Program-made: the position numbers and the translations under genes | Shown: positions 8,660 to 18,317 of the stretch, one piece after another | Numbering within the stretch: the first letter of the stretch is position 1 | Layout of the letters: every line of letters begins with the position of its first letter | The notes under the pieces: model-generated | Databases searched by the model: none | The model's input: only the letters and a program-made list of their open reading frames with translations | What the model was told of the DNA's origin: nothing | Source: Pseudomonas sp. N40(2020) | GTDB lineage: Bacteria; Pseudomonadota; Gammaproteobacteria; Pseudomonadales; Pseudomonadaceae | Direction of reading: 5' to 3' | NCBI RefSeq assembly: GCF_014472415.1 | Contig: NZ_JACSZV010000013.1 | Location: forward strand, 1-64,000 | DNA length: 64,000 nt

Positions 8660-9451
8660 TCAGTGCGCAGTCACCCGTTGACGCAGTCCTGAATTGCTCG
8701 GCGACAACGCAAGGGCTAACTGGGTGCGGTTATGCATGTGCGTCAGGCGCAAGACCTGCGAGACATACAGCTTGACGGTGTTCTCGGTGATCCCCAGTTC
8801 ACAGGCAATCTGATAGTTGGTCTGGCCCTTGCCCACCAACCGGGCAACGTCCAGCTGACGCGGCGACAACTGATTGAAAATCGTCGGTATCTCCACCGCC
8901 CCTTCAGCATCACCCGCCCCCTCGTCACTCACAGGCGCAGGGCCGCGGCGGACTTTGTCGAGGTCCTGGTAAAGATCGTCGATCGACTCGGAGAGGAATT
9001 GCAGCTTCTGATTCAGGTTGCCCAGTTGCAGGGTTTTCTGCCGTTCCTGCAACGCCACTTCCTGGCGCTGCAAACCCTGGAGCAGTTCGTTCAGATCAAT
9101 AGGTTTCTGGTAGTAGTCGGCAATCCCGGCGCGCAAAGCTTTGATCACGTCCTGCTTGTCGGCACGCCCGGTGAGCATGATGGCTTCGAAGGCCCGATGC
9201 TTGCCGGACAACAGTTGCAGCTCCTGCACAAGCTCAATGCCGTCCATGTCCGGCATATGCAGGTCACACAGCACCAGACCGATGGCGGTGTCTTCGATAA
9301 ATTGCTCGATCGCCTGCTTGCTCGATACGCAAGGCACACAACGGTAGCCGCTGCTCTCAATGAATTCGCAGAGTTCTTCGACAATCAGCGGCTGATCATC
9401 GACCACCAGAACTTTTACCGCAGACGTAAGCTTGTCCACTTGCCACTCCAT
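8660..9451 (-). CDS. pprB: Two-component response regulator PprB (receiver + LuxR-type HTH)
   Basis: A 263-residue regulator. The receiver domain (about 12-130) has the acidic pair VVDDQ and phospho-acceptor Asp63 (LCDLHMPDMDG). A coiled linker (about 130-175) follows, then a LuxR/NarL-type HTH (about 196-255: LSPRQLDVARLVGKGQTNYQ, ELGITENTVKLYVSQVL). In P. aeruginosa PprB, paired with PprA, activates flp/tad and other surface-adhesion genes. Its place inside the tad locus and its length match. It should bind promoters in the flp/rcpC spacer. Confidence 0.9.
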   Translation of the reverse strand: MEWQVDKLTSAVKVLVVDDQPLIVEELCEFIESSGYRCVPCVSSKQAIEQFIEDTAIGLVLCDLHMPDMDGIELVQELQLLSGKHRAFEAIMLTGRADKQDVIKALRAGIADYYQKPIDLNELLQGLQRQEVALQERQKTLQLGNLNQKLQFLSESIDDLYQDLDKVRRGPAPVSDEGAGDAEGAVEIPTIFNQLSPRQLDVARLVGKGQTNYQIACELGITENTVKLYVSQVLRLTHMHNRTQLALALSPSNSGLRQRVTAH

Positions 9452-9563
9452 GCCCAGGCCAAAGGCTGACCGTTCCTGTACTTACAGCGCGAGGCTGTAC
9501 AACGTTGATTTGAAAGTAGACGCACTTTCCGACTATGTACATAGCAGTAGTGACAGGTGGCGA

Positions 9564-10034
9564 CTAGCGGATCCAAAGCAACGCCAGGATTGTCCCAACC
9601 AGCACGAACGGTGCAAATGGCAGATTTTTTGACTTTTCAGGGGCCATATATCGAAGACGTTCTCTAAGCCCTTGACTCATATGCAGCCAGAGTTTTGGCA
9701 CCAGCAATAACCAGATTGCACTGGTCAGCGCTGCGCCGATAAACGCGCCAAGCAGGTGTGCACCGTCCGTCGCCAGTGCCAAGGCTGTCATTAGTTTCAC
9801 ATCACCGGCGCCAAAATGTTTCAACACGTAACCAGGAAGGGATATCGCCAGGGCCAGCAGGACAGCCCAGCCCGCCTGCGTGGCTTCAGCGCCGAGCCAG
9901 GTAGTGCCGGTGATCAGCAAATACCCCAACGCCAACCCGCCAACGCCCAGGGTCAGCCCGTTGCCGATATGCCGTTGGCGGGCATCCTGTGCCGCGCAAA
10001 GGGTCAGCCAAATCAGTAGAACAAAGCTGTGCAT
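9564..10034 (-). CDS. fppA: Flp prepilin peptidase FppA (TadV, A24 family)
   Basis: A 156-residue polytopic aspartic protease lacking the methyltransferase part of PilD. The two expected aspartates are visible: one in CAAQDARQRHIGN (about 14-26), the other in the GxGD motif FGAGDVKLMTAL. Five to six hydrophobic segments. It should process the Flp leader and probably the TadE/TadG pseudopilin-like leaders. It is on the minus strand with 75 bp to divergent tadE. Confidence 0.92.
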   Translation of the reverse strand: MHSFVLLIWLTLCAAQDARQRHIGNGLTLGVGGLALGYLLITGTTWLGAEATQAGWAVLLALAISLPGYVLKHFGAGDVKLMTALALATDGAHLLGAFIGAALTSAIWLLLVPKLWLHMSQGLRERLRYMAPEKSKNLPFAPFVLVGTILALLWIR

Positions 10035-10109
10035 GCGGTAAAAAACGTCCGTTTTGGCCGATTGATTCTATGCTGAGATTACGTAGTGATTGTCAGGGTA
10101 GACGCACTC

Positions 10110-10550
10110 ATGAAAACCGCCCTCCCCCGCAAGCAAAAAGGTGCCGTGGCCATCGAGTTCGCCTTGGTGTTCGTCACCTTCTTCGCCGTGTTTTATGGTT
10201 TGGTCAGCTACAGCCTGCCGCTGTTGTTGATGCAGTCGTTCAATGAGTCGACGGCCGAAGCCGTGCGCCGCAGCGTGGCGCTTGACCCGGCCACGGCCAA
10301 TTACTCCACGGCGGTCACCGCCACGGCCCGAACCGAACTGGGCCGGCAATTGGCCTGGCTGCCCGGGGCACTGAACTTCAACACCGCCACGGACAGCAAC
10401 ATTACCTATGTCGGTGGCGTGCTAACGGTGACCATCAACTATCCCACCAGCAAATTGAATCAGGCGCTGCCGTTTCTGGTGCTGCCGGGCATCGGTACGG
10501 TGCCGCGCCTGCCTGCGACTTTGCGCGCCTCGTCGAGCCTGCAATTTTGA
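10110..10550 (+). CDS. tadE: TadE-like pseudopilin/pilus assembly protein
   Basis: A 146-residue protein with a basic N-terminus and a pseudopilin-like signature KQKGAVAIEFALVFVTFF: a Gly cleavage site, Glu at +5 and one membrane helix. The exposed part is beta-rich. TadE-type proteins are minor pilins or assembly factors of the Flp pilus. The ATG at 10110 is preferred over a GTG at 10086, which adds eight residues with no better ribosome site. The stop overlaps the TTG start of pprA. Confidence 0.85.
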   Translation: MKTALPRKQKGAVAIEFALVFVTFFAVFYGLVSYSLPLLLMQSFNESTAEAVRRSVALDPATANYSTAVTATARTELGRQLAWLPGALNFNTATDSNITYVGGVLTVTINYPTSKLNQALPFLVLPGIGTVPRLPATLRASSSLQF

Positions 10551-13282
10551 GTTCCGGTGACAAGCTGTTCGGCCGCCTGCTCAATCGACACCCCGAAACG
10601 GTCCAGCCAATGGACAGTCCTCTGGTGCCGAGCGCCGGCCTGCAGCTCTATCTGGATGGCGAAGGCCGGGTCAATCATATGAGCGGGCCGTTGCGGCATG
10701 TGCTGGCGCAGCGGATATCCACCAGCCATCCCGCACCTCTGCTGGAGTATGTGTTGCCCCACAGCAGCCTCGCACTAGAGGGACAGCCTGCGGACTGGCA
10801 AGGACAATTGCTCGACCTGGATTTTTTCAGCCTGAGCGGCCCGCCGCTGCACCTGCGCGGTTGGGTGCAGGCGCAGGGTGACGGCTGGATTTTGCAATTG
10901 TTGGACATCGGTGATCTGCTCAGCGAACGACGTCAGGCGCACAGCCGCGAGCAATGCCAGTGGCTGGCCACGCAGATTCGCGATCAATTGCGCCTGGGCA
11001 GCCTCGCACGCCTGCCCGAGGTGCTGGGCGAACAGTTGCAGCGCTTGAGCCAGCACTTGCACATCCCCTGCCTGGCAGTGGCGTTGCTGGATGAGCAAGG
11101 TCAGGGCTGGCAGATTCATCAGCATTACGCGGCGCTGAACGCGCCGCAGGTGTGGCGTGATCAACAGCAACTGGGCACGGGCCTCGACAGCCTGAACGGC
11201 GCATTGCCGCAACGTTTACTGGCTGGCGAGCAGCCACGCCTGAGCGCGCTGCTCGGCCCGAATGAGGGTTTCGCCGTGCCTTACCGCGATGCCCAGGGCG
11301 TGGCCGCGTGGTTGCTGTGCGCCGGCTATAACGCGCAGCAGCAGGCACCCGATCTCGGCGATCACGACTGGCTGTTGCTGGCCGCTGCCGTGGCCGCGCC
11401 CCTGCTGGAGCGCCTGCGCGAGCATCACCATCATCTGCAATTGGAACGTCTGGAAAGTCTGCAAGCGCTGCTCGGCAGTGGATGGTGGGAAATGAGCAGC
11501 GACAGCACCGCAGTGCAACTGGCCCCGACTCTGGCTGACAGCTTGGGTTTGACGACTGCGCGGTTGCCGATTCAGGACTGGTTCAACCAGGTGCACCCTG
11601 CCGACCGTGATGAGCTGCGCAGTCGTCTGCGAGCTTTGCAGGATGAAGGCGCACCGCTGGAGTTGAACGCGCGCTGGCAACGCAGCGATCAATCGTTGCC
11701 GCTGTGGTTTCGCTTGCAAGGCCGGTCTTTGGGCATCGGCGCCGAGCGGCGGCTGGTGGGGTTCATGCTCGACATCAGCGACATCGAGAATCAGCAGCAA
11801 CAGGCGGCCGCTGCCCATGCGCGACTGGACAATCTGATCGCCAGCTCACCCGCGGTGATCTACGTGCAACGCTACGTCGAAGGGGCGCTGCAACCGACGT
11901 TTTTCAGCGCCAGTCTGCAACCGTTGCTGGGCTGGAATCTGGCCGATTGTGACGGCGGCCGACTGGTGGAACACGTCCACCCCGAAGACCGCCCTCGCTA
12001 TTTCGAACGCACGCGGCAGTTGCTGCGCGAAGGCTCGGTGAGCGCGCGTTATCGGGTGCTCGACCGCCAAGGCCATGCACACTGGTTGCTCGACGAAGCC
12101 AAATTGCTGCGCGACGATCTCGGCCTGCCGGTGGAAGCTGTCGGGCTGTGGCTGGACGTCACCGAAGCGACCCTCGCCGCCGAGCAGGTCAAGGCCAGTG
12201 AAGAGCGCTACCGGATGCTGGTGGAAGATTCGCCGGCGATGATTTGCCGCTATCGTCCGGACTTGACCCTGACCTTCGGCAACCGGCCCTTGGCAACTTA
12301 TCTGGAGTGCGCGCCGGAGCAATTGCCCGGCGTGAACCTGGGCAGCTGGATGTCCGACGAACAGCGCCAGGCGTTCGTCCAGCGCTTGGCGCAACTGACC
12401 CCGGAACTGCCGGTGAGCACCGCCGAAATCAATCTGCGCCTGCCCGGTCGCGAACATGCATGGTGGGTCTGGTCGGATCGCGGGGTGTTCGATGAGCACG
12501 GGCAACTGATCGAGGTGCAGGCGGTGGGCCGTGACAACACCGAGGTACGCCGCTCGCAACAACAGCTGACCCAAAGCGCGAAAATGGCCACCCTCGGCGA
12601 AATGGCCACCGGCCTGGCTCACGAGATCAATCAGCCGCTGAATGTGATGCGCATGGCCATCGTCAATGTGCTCAAGCGCTTGAGCAACGGCGATGTGCAG
12701 ATCGACTACCTGACCGACAAGCTCAATCGCATCGACGCGCAAGTCCAACGGGCGGCGCGAGTGGTGGATCACATGCGCGTGTTCGGCCGACGTTCGGAAA
12801 TCGAACAGCATCCGTTCAACCCCCTCGATGCAATCGAAGGCACGTTGTCGCTGTTGTCTGAGGGGCTGCGTGGCAAAGGCGTCGAGCTGCGCATCAAAGA
12901 GGCCGGTTTTGCGGTTCAGGTGCGCGGTTACGTCGATCAGCTTGAGCAGGTGCTGATCAACCTGATGGTCAATGCCCGCGATGCCTTGCTCGGCAAGCGC
13001 GAGGCCGATCGCGACTTCCAGCCGTGGATCGCCCTGTACGCCGAGTGCGACGAGCATGTGGTGCGGCTATGGGTCGAAGACAACGGTGGCGGCATTGATC
13101 CGCGACTGCTGGAGCGGATTTTCGAGCCGTTCTTCACCACCAAACCGGTCGGTGTCGGCACCGGTCTGGGCTTGTCAGTGAGTTACGGCATCGTCGAAAA
13201 CATGGGGGGACGCCTGAGCGTGCGCAATGGCGACGAGGGCGCGCGATTCTGTATCGAGTTACCGATTGCGCTGACCGACTAG
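10547..13282 (+). CDS. pprA: PprA-like multi-PAS sensor histidine kinase
   Basis: A sensor kinase of 911 residues from TTG 10547 (TTGA overlap with the tadE stop), or 890 from ATG 10610; neither has a clear ribosome site. It contains a GAF-like region (about 150-290), three PAS/PAC units (about 310-410, 420-545, 555-665), a HisKA domain with the H-box [13 protein letters not shown] (about 690) and an HATPase domain (N-box [12 protein letters not shown]-boxes EDNGGGID and [13 protein letters not shown]). No membrane helix is evident, so sensing is probably cytoplasmic. Cognate to PprB by position; in P. aeruginosa PprAB controls the Tad pilus. Confidence 0.88.
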   Translation: MSSGDKLFGRLLNRHPETVQPMDSPLVPSAGLQLYLDGEGRVNHMSGPLRHVLAQRISTSHPAPLLEYVLPHSSLALEGQPADWQGQLLDLDFFSLSGPPLHLRGWVQAQGDGWILQLLDIGDLLSERRQAHSREQCQWLATQIRDQLRLGSLARLPEVLGEQLQRLSQHLHIPCLAVALLDEQGQGWQIHQHYAALNAPQVWRDQQQLGTGLDSLNGALPQRLLAGEQPRLSALLGPNEGFAVPYRDAQGVAAWLLCAGYNAQQQAPDLGDHDWLLLAAAVAAPLLERLREHHHHLQLERLESLQALLGSGWWEMSSDSTAVQLAPTLADSLGLTTARLPIQDWFNQVHPADRDELRSRLRALQDEGAPLELNARWQRSDQSLPLWFRLQGRSLGIGAERRLVGFMLDISDIENQQQQAAAAHARLDNLIASSPAVIYVQRYVEGALQPTFFSASLQPLLGWNLADCDGGRLVEHVHPEDRPRYFERTRQLLREGSVSARYRVLDRQGHAHWLLDEAKLLRDDLGLPVEAVGLWLDVTEATLAAEQVKASEERYRMLVEDSPAMICRYRPDLTLTFGNRPLATYLECAPEQLPGVNLGSWMSDEQRQAFVQRLAQLTPELPVSTAEINLRLPGREHAWWVWSDRGVFDEHGQLIEVQAVGRDNTEVRRSQQQLTQSAKMATLGEMATGLAHEINQPLNVMRMAIVNVLKRLSNGDVQIDYLTDKLNRIDAQVQRAARVVDHMRVFGRRSEIEQHPFNPLDAIEGTLSLLSEGLRGKGVELRIKEAGFAVQVRGYVDQLEQVLINLMVNARDALLGKREADRDFQPWIALYAECDEHVVRLWVEDNGGGIDPRLLERIFEPFFTTKPVGVGTGLGLSVSYGIVENMGGRLSVRNGDEGARFCIELPIALTD

Positions 13283-15267
13283 ATCACCAGGATCGGTTGC
13301 CCCGGTGGTCGACAGCTGAGGTTGGCGCCGACGTCGACCTTGTTCAGGGTGATGCCGAGGTTGGCGAGCAAACCGTCAAGAATCGGGTCGAGCACTGGGC
13401 TGAGCAAGTTACCGATGACCACGCCCAGCGTGCTGTTGACGCCGGCCAGCACGTCGGCGGTAGTAGTGAGCAAGCCACCCAGCAGGCTCGAACCGGTGGG
13501 TTTGTAAGCCTGAACCTGAACCCCGCTCAAGGTGCCTTTGAGGCTATTGACGACCCCTTGCGTGCCGAAGCTGTAGTTCTGCGGCGTTTGCTTGATTTCC
13601 GGTGGCTGGTTGTAGGTGTGGATGCTCTGCATACTGGCCACCGAGGTATCCACCATCACCCCGAGGCCACCGCCGTAGAACGGTTTGCGCGAGTTGGGAT
13701 CGCAAGTTGGCTGGCCCAGGCCCAGCAGTGGAATGGTGCAGGTAATAACGCCGACATCAATCAACGCCAGCGGCTGCACGGTGACATCCCCCGAGGATGA
13801 AAACGCGTTGGTGGCGTCGATCTTCCCGACCTTGAGTTTGACCACCGAGGAGTTGGTCTGGGTGGTCAGGGTCTTGGTCGCATCGCTTGTGCAGCTATAA
13901 TCGGTGACATGGCTGTCGGCGGCGGCGGCCTCCAGCAAAATGTCGATGGTCGAGGTGGGCAGAATCTTCAGATCGGTGCGCTGGCAGGTGCCACCCAAGG
14001 CACAGAACACCGAGTTCAATGCCCCGGCAATGTTCAGGCTCAGCACATTGTTCAAGGTATCGGTCAGCCCGCCCACCAGCGGCGTACTGACAATGGCATT
14101 GGCAAGCCCGGCCACGCCAGACAGCACCGGCAGATTCAGCGAGATCAGCGTGCGCACCTGCGCGGTTTTCACGTAGATCCGGTTGGCGCCCATGGGATCA
14201 GCCTTGGCCAGCAGCGGATTGCCCACGGCCGACAATTGCGGCGGCTGGATGACTTTGGTTTTGACCGAGCCATTGACCAGTCCCGGAATGCTCAACGGCA
14301 CGCTCGCTACCAGCGCGTTTTGACTGTTAGCCACTTGCACGACGGCTTCGATCAACTGGAACACTTGCAGATTGGCATTGAGCGCCGCCGACGTGGCCCC
14401 GGTCTGCAATTGCAGCAATTGCCCGAGCGCCACCGAAGTGCTGCCAACCGCCCCCTTCAGCCCGAGCAGACCGTTGACCGCCACGCTGGTGGTGGTACCG
14501 CCCTTGGTCAGTACGGTGATGGCGGTATCGATCAGTTGGGTGATCTGGATGTTCTTGCTCAGCAATTGGGTGTAGTTGCCCGCGTCCACATTAACGTCGA
14601 CCGCCAGTTGATTGAGGTAACTGAGCAGATTGATATGGGTCTCGACCAGCCCCTGCCAGCCAGCGACGCTGAGGTTGAGGCTGCCGCCGAGCATCTGCCC
14701 GATCAACGAATTCAAAGCAGCCGACTTACTGGCATCGATGGTCAGCGCCGTGGTGCCGATGGTCAATTGGGCTTGCGGCGGCAGAATAGCCGAGGCACCA
14801 ACCGCCGTGGCCGAGAGCCGCGTGGTCGGGGACACGCTGCCCGGCGAAAACAAGGCGTAGAGCGCGGCGGCCACACTGGTGGGCACAACATGGGTGGCGA
14901 CCACACTGATGGCTTCTTTTTTCGAGGCGTCGGCGGCGAAGGCTCGCAGGTTGTTTGCACCGGTTTGCACGGTGCCGCACGTTACGGTCAGGGTCCTGCC
15001 CTGCGCCACGGTAAAACTGTTGCGTGCTGCACTGGTCGTGGCGTAGCCGTTTGCGCTGGCGCCTGTCAGGCAATCGCCACCGCGCGAGATCGCCTCCAGC
15101 GCGGCCACATCGACCACGCGCTGCAAGCTGCGTTGCTCCATGTACAAACGACCGCTGTCGACCACCAGCACCATGCACACCAAGGCCAGGCCGAGGGTCA
15201 GCGCCGCCACCAAACCGATCGCCCCGCGCTGGCGGGCCGGGCCATTGAATTGCGAACGAGGTGACAT
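13279..15267 (-). CDS. tadG: TadG-like pilus-associated protein
   Basis: A 662-residue protein with a short basic N-terminus, a TadE/TadG-like membrane segment (RQRGAIGLVAALTLGLALV, about 14-32) and the family-typical SGRLYMEQRSLQRVVDVAALE that follows. The long exocytoplasmic part is rich in Leu, Val, Thr and Asn with Gly-Leu repeats, as in an extended surface or periplasmic domain. AAGGAG precedes the ATG at 15267; an upstream extension is rejected. Its stop shares CTAG with that of pprA. TadG proteins anchor or tether the pilus. Longer than many TadG homologues. Confidence 0.85.
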   Translation of the reverse strand: MSPRSQFNGPARQRGAIGLVAALTLGLALVCMVLVVDSGRLYMEQRSLQRVVDVAALEAISRGGDCLTGASANGYATTSAARNSFTVAQGRTLTVTCGTVQTGANNLRAFAADASKKEAISVVATHVVPTSVAAALYALFSPGSVSPTTRLSATAVGASAILPPQAQLTIGTTALTIDASKSAALNSLIGQMLGGSLNLSVAGWQGLVETHINLLSYLNQLAVDVNVDAGNYTQLLSKNIQITQLIDTAITVLTKGGTTTSVAVNGLLGLKGAVGSTSVALGQLLQLQTGATSAALNANLQVFQLIEAVVQVANSQNALVASVPLSIPGLVNGSVKTKVIQPPQLSAVGNPLLAKADPMGANRIYVKTAQVRTLISLNLPVLSGVAGLANAIVSTPLVGGLTDTLNNVLSLNIAGALNSVFCALGGTCQRTDLKILPTSTIDILLEAAAADSHVTDYSCTSDATKTLTTQTNSSVVKLKVGKIDATNAFSSSGDVTVQPLALIDVGVITCTIPLLGLGQPTCDPNSRKPFYGGGLGVMVDTSVASMQSIHTYNQPPEIKQTPQNYSFGTQGVVNSLKGTLSGVQVQAYKPTGSSLLGGLLTTTADVLAGVNSTLGVVIGNLLSPVLDPILDGLLANLGITLNKVDVGANLSCRPPGQPILVI

Positions 15268-15383
15268 CGCGCACTCCTTTGCCGGCGCACTGCCGAGCGC
15301 TACCTCCGTGGGTGGTTTTGAGTGTAGACGGGGCTGGTGGCAACGCGCCATTTCGTGCGCCACAAAACAACAAGGGGTGGATG

Positions 15384-15941
15384 CTAGCGCGGTGGGTAGT
15401 TGGTGAGGATACGCGCCACCGTCTCGCGAATGGCATTGCTGCGATCCGTCGGGTTCGGCGTGCTGCTGAGCATCTGCTCATCGCTGCCGCGCCACACCAG
15501 TTTGCCGTCCTTGCCATCGAGCAGGTCGATCTGGATTGTCGCCACCTTGTAGGTAATGTTGCGCGTCTCGTTGTACATCGGCGCGCCCCAGTAACCATTC
15601 CACGGGCCACCCCAACCGCCGCCGTAGTTGGTCGTCACTTGTTGCTGACGATCCTCGACGATCAGGTAGGTCTGCACGCTCAAGTCACCTTTGGCGCCGG
15701 CAGGCGCCGGGCGCAAACCGCGCTGGTCCAGTTGATCGGTGACGGCCTGACGGATGCGTTGCTCGGTCAGGTCGCTTTTGATCCGTGGATCATCGGGACG
15801 GTATTGCAGGGCGGGGTCTTTCCAGCTCCAGTTGCGATAGCCGGCAAAGTCGCGGCTGGCGTCGAAGTCGTGATTGACCCGGTTGGCGGCACACCCGCTG
15901 AGCAGCGCAACCATGGCTAATAAAGCAAGACGGCGGTACAT
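15384..15941 (-). CDS. DUF4136 lipoprotein
   Basis: A 185-residue lipoprotein. The signal has lipobox LLSGC (Cys17) followed by NRVNHDFDASRDFAGYRNW, the start of a DUF4136 domain, and a C-terminus around RSNAIRETVARILTNYPP. Function unknown; the domain is common in envelope lipoproteins of pseudomonads. A similar lipoprotein lies immediately upstream (15996-16610), so the two look like an old duplication. Whether they belong to the tad regulon is not visible. Confidence 0.85.
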   Translation of the reverse strand: MYRRLALLAMVALLSGCAANRVNHDFDASRDFAGYRNWSWKDPALQYRPDDPRIKSDLTEQRIRQAVTDQLDQRGLRPAPAGAKGDLSVQTYLIVEDRQQQVTTNYGGGWGGPWNGYWGAPMYNETRNITYKVATIQIDLLDGKDGKLVWRGSDEQMLSSTPNPTDRSNAIRETVARILTNYPPR

Positions 15942-15995
15942 GGTTTTTCTCCGGTTGAAGACATGAACCTGCTAGAGCTTCTCGATTAACCGAAG

Positions 15996-16610
15996 CTAGC
16001 TCGGAGGATACGCCGACATGGCCTTTTCCACAGCCTCGCGAATCGCATCGGTGCGATCGATCTGGCTGCCCTTGTTGGCGGTTTCGGCGCTCGCACTCCA
16101 CACCGGTTGGCCGGTGCCGGCGTCGAACAGGTCGACTCGCACCACCACAACCTGTTCCTGATAGGTGCGCACGACCGGCACGCTGTTGTACATGCCGTAA
16201 CCGCGACCATAACGATCATAGCCACTGTATCCGCCGTAGCCGTATCCGTAATCGTCCTGGACCTGACGCAAGCGGGTTTCCAGACGCAGATTGGCGGTGA
16301 CGAACAGGTCAGCCGGGCGATTGTCATGCAGCGGACGCAAGCCGCGTTGATCCAGCGCGTTGCTCACCGCTTCAGCCACTTGCGCCGAATCCGCCCAAGC
16401 GGTGCCTGGCGGCAGTTGGCCGTTGAGCCAGGCCCAACTGCGGTAGCGCCCGTAATCACGCGGCGGCGCCGGATACGCGCTGCGGTCAAAGGTGTTGGCG
16501 GCTTGCGCTGGCGCCGGCGGCAAGGGCCGCGATTGCGCCACGTAGGGGTTGCTGCCCTGGCAGGCGGCTAACCCCAGACAGATCAGCAGTAACCCCGATT
16601 GTGCTTTCAT
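15996..16610 (-). CDS. DUF4136 lipoprotein, paralogue of the downstream gene
   Basis: A 204-residue lipoprotein with lipobox LGLAAC (Cys17), a Pro/Ala-rich spacer, then the DUF4136 pattern ([25 protein letters not shown]). A Tyr/Gly-rich stretch ([20 protein letters not shown]) resembles the low-complexity insert at the same place in its neighbour. It ends [17 protein letters not shown], matching the neighbour's C-terminus. Probably co-transcribed with it (54 bp apart). Function unknown. Confidence 0.85.
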   Translation of the reverse strand: MKAQSGLLLICLGLAACQGSNPYVAQSRPLPPAPAQAANTFDRSAYPAPPRDYGRYRSWAWLNGQLPPGTAWADSAQVAEAVSNALDQRGLRPLHDNRPADLFVTANLRLETRLRQVQDDYGYGYGGYSGYDRYGRGYGMYNSVPVVRTYQEQVVVVRVDLFDAGTGQPVWSASAETANKGSQIDRTDAIREAVEKAMSAYPPS

Positions 16611-16622
16611 TTTGCGCTCCGA

Positions 16623-17372
16623 TCAGATCGGCCGGCAGATCCAGTGCAGGTAGCGCCCAAGCCCGGCGAAGCTTGGGTGACGACGGTGGGCGAGTTCCAT
16701 CTCGAGCAAATCCACGAGTTCGGCGCGGGCCTGGAATTCCACCGGCATGTAGTCGTGGAAAACCCGCACCCCGCTTTGGCTTTCGACCTGCCACAAGCCT
16801 TCGAGTTGCGTTGCCAATTCCCGTGGGTCGAGGGGCTGCTGCGGGGTCAGGCTCTGCTTCTCGCCGGCCATGACGTTCTTGCGCATTTTCTTGAAATGGC
16901 CCTTGAGCAGATTGCGGTAGATCAGCGCGTCGCGGTTGTAGAACGCCAGCGACAGCCAGCCACCGGGTTTGGTCAATTGATGCAGCACCGGCAGGATTGC
17001 GTGGGGTTCGGCCAGCCATTCCAGCACAGCGTGGCAGATCACCAGATCGTAGGGTTCGGTGAGTTGCCCGAGCAGTTCCTGCCACGGCGCCTGAATAAAC
17101 GTCGCCGTCTGCCCCGCTTCGGCGAACCGCTGGCGGGCGCCTTCGAGCATCGGCTCGGCCGGCTCGGTAAAGGTCACGTCGTGCCCGCGCTCGGCCAGCC
17201 ACAACGACATGTGGCCCAGACCGCCACCGATGTCGAGCACCCGCAACGGACGATCCGGCAGCGCCTCGGCGAGGTCAGCCTGCAATACCGCGAGGCGAAT
17301 CGCGCCTTTGGCACCGCCGTAGATTTTTTCGGCGAAACGGGTCGCCAACTGATCGAAATGCCGGTCGCTCAT
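16623..17372 (-). CDS. cmoM: tRNA 5-carboxymethoxyuridine methyltransferase CmoM
   Basis: A 249-residue SAM-dependent methyltransferase. Motif I VLDIGGGLGH (about 45-54), motif DLVICHAVLEWLAEP and LTKPGGWLSLAFYN agree with E. coli CmoM (formerly SmtA), as does the C-terminal SGVRVFHDY. The enzyme methylates cmo5U34 to mcmo5U34 in wobble tRNAs. The ATG shares one base with the stop of the upstream MazG-like gene (TGATG), so the two are translationally coupled. Confidence 0.92.
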   Translation of the reverse strand: MSDRHFDQLATRFAEKIYGGAKGAIRLAVLQADLAEALPDRPLRVLDIGGGLGHMSLWLAERGHDVTFTEPAEPMLEGARQRFAEAGQTATFIQAPWQELLGQLTEPYDLVICHAVLEWLAEPHAILPVLHQLTKPGGWLSLAFYNRDALIYRNLLKGHFKKMRKNVMAGEKQSLTPQQPLDPRELATQLEGLWQVESQSGVRVFHDYMPVEFQARAELVDLLEMELAHRRHPSFAGLGRYLHWICRPI

Positions 17373-17674
17373 CAGCCGAACCGCCGTTCGCTGTCGGCGA
17401 GCTTGCTGCGCACCACTTCATTCATGTCCAACCCCAATTCGCTGCACAGCAGCAACAGATACAGGACGATATCGCCGACTTCCTGCCCGGCGTGGGCGAG
17501 TTTGTCCGCCGGCAACTGGCGCGACTGGTCTTCCGTCAGCCACTGGAAAATCTCCACCAGTTCAGACATCTCGACGCTGGCGGCCATGGCGAGGTTTTTC
17601 GGGCTGTGAAATTGCCGCCAGTCATTGCGGTCGCGAATGGCATGCAGGCGTTCGGTCAGTTCAACAAGGTTCAT
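17372..17674 (-). CDS. MazG-like nucleotide pyrophosphohydrolase
   Basis: A 100-residue all-alpha NTP pyrophosphatase of the MazG/RS21-C6 type. Metal-binding acids are visible as EMSELVEIFQWL and QEVGDIVLYLLLLCSELGLD (the ExxE and ExxD pattern). Such enzymes hydrolyse non-canonical or excess (d)NTPs. The ATG at 17674 follows an AGGAGAGCC-like site; the frame is open further upstream but without family similarity. Coupled to cmoM through TGATG. Confidence 0.88.
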   Translation of the reverse strand: MNLVELTERLHAIRDRNDWRQFHSPKNLAMAASVEMSELVEIFQWLTEDQSRQLPADKLAHAGQEVGDIVLYLLLLCSELGLDMNEVVRSKLADSERRFG

Positions 17675-17808
17675 CGGGCTCTCCTGAAGTCGTATAGCTT
17701 CGGGGGGTTGCCGGTTGAAGGCAAGGGCCAAAGAAAGCTCTATGCTTGCAGGGAACTCGGCCACCTGCGTTGTGGCCCAAGGCTCAGCTCTTTCATCAGG
17801 ATGCACAC

Positions 17809-18102
17809 ATGCAGGTAGAAAGCTTTTTCGAATGGCTCGGCCAGGCACTCGGTTCGGTCATCCGCTTTATCGTCGATGGCCTCAGTGGCTTGTTCAACAT
17901 GCTGAGCAATGCCGGGGGCAACTTTGTCGATGGGTTGGCCAAGACGTTGGGAATGGATACGTCGATCATCAGCATCATTGCGCTGATCGTCGGGTTGATG
18001 CTGCTGTGGTCGGCGATTCGCGCATTCATGAATGCGTCGATCATTGCCGGGATTATCTGGTTGCTGCTGGGGTTGTGGCTTTTGAGCTGGATTATTCACT
18101 GA
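17809..18102 (+). CDS. Small two-helix membrane protein, unknown function
   Basis: A 97-residue protein with an amphipathic N-terminal part (residues 1-45) and two adjacent hydrophobic helices (about 50-70 and 75-95, IIAGIIWLLLGLWLLSWIIH). No catalytic motif. I do not recognise a named family. CAGGA lies about 8 bases before the ATG at 17809. A longer frame from 17746 has no support. It stands alone between a divergent operon and a repeat. Confidence 0.7.
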   Translation: MQVESFFEWLGQALGSVIRFIVDGLSGLFNMLSNAGGNFVDGLAKTLGMDTSIISIIALIVGLMLLWSAIRAFMNASIIAGIIWLLLGLWLLSWIIH

Positions 18103-18114
18103 CCTCACATAAAA

Positions 18115-18251
18115 CCCCTCACCCCAGCCCTCTCCCAAGGGGAGAGGGGGCCGACCGAGTTGTTCTTCAGCTATACGCCGACCTGAAACTTCAGGGTTGA
18201 GCAGCATGAAGATCGGCTCCCTCTCCCTCGGGAGAGAGTTGGGGTGAGGGG
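18115..18251. repeat. Nested inverted repeat (MITE/REP-like)
   Basis: The outer arms at 18115-18136 and 18230-18251 pair at 20 of 22 positions (CCCCTCACCCCA then a variable core then TCTCCC). Each end is itself a hairpin: CCCTCTCCC/GGGGAGAGGG at 18128-18149, and CTCCCTCTCCC/GGGAGAGAG on the right. No open reading frame inside. This CCCTCACCCCAGCCCTCTCCC style of repeat is widespread in pseudomonad intergenic DNA. Confidence 0.75.
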
Positions 18252-18317
18252 CTGGTTATCCGAGCAAAGCAAATCCCCAACGAACCGCTACAATCCCCGC
18301 TCCCCCAAGGAGCCCGC

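Noticed and set aside
13909..15264. 451-codon plus-strand frame opposite tadG
   Set aside because: Antisense frame over a TadG gene with a good ribosome site and signature; translation is Arg/Gln/His-rich.
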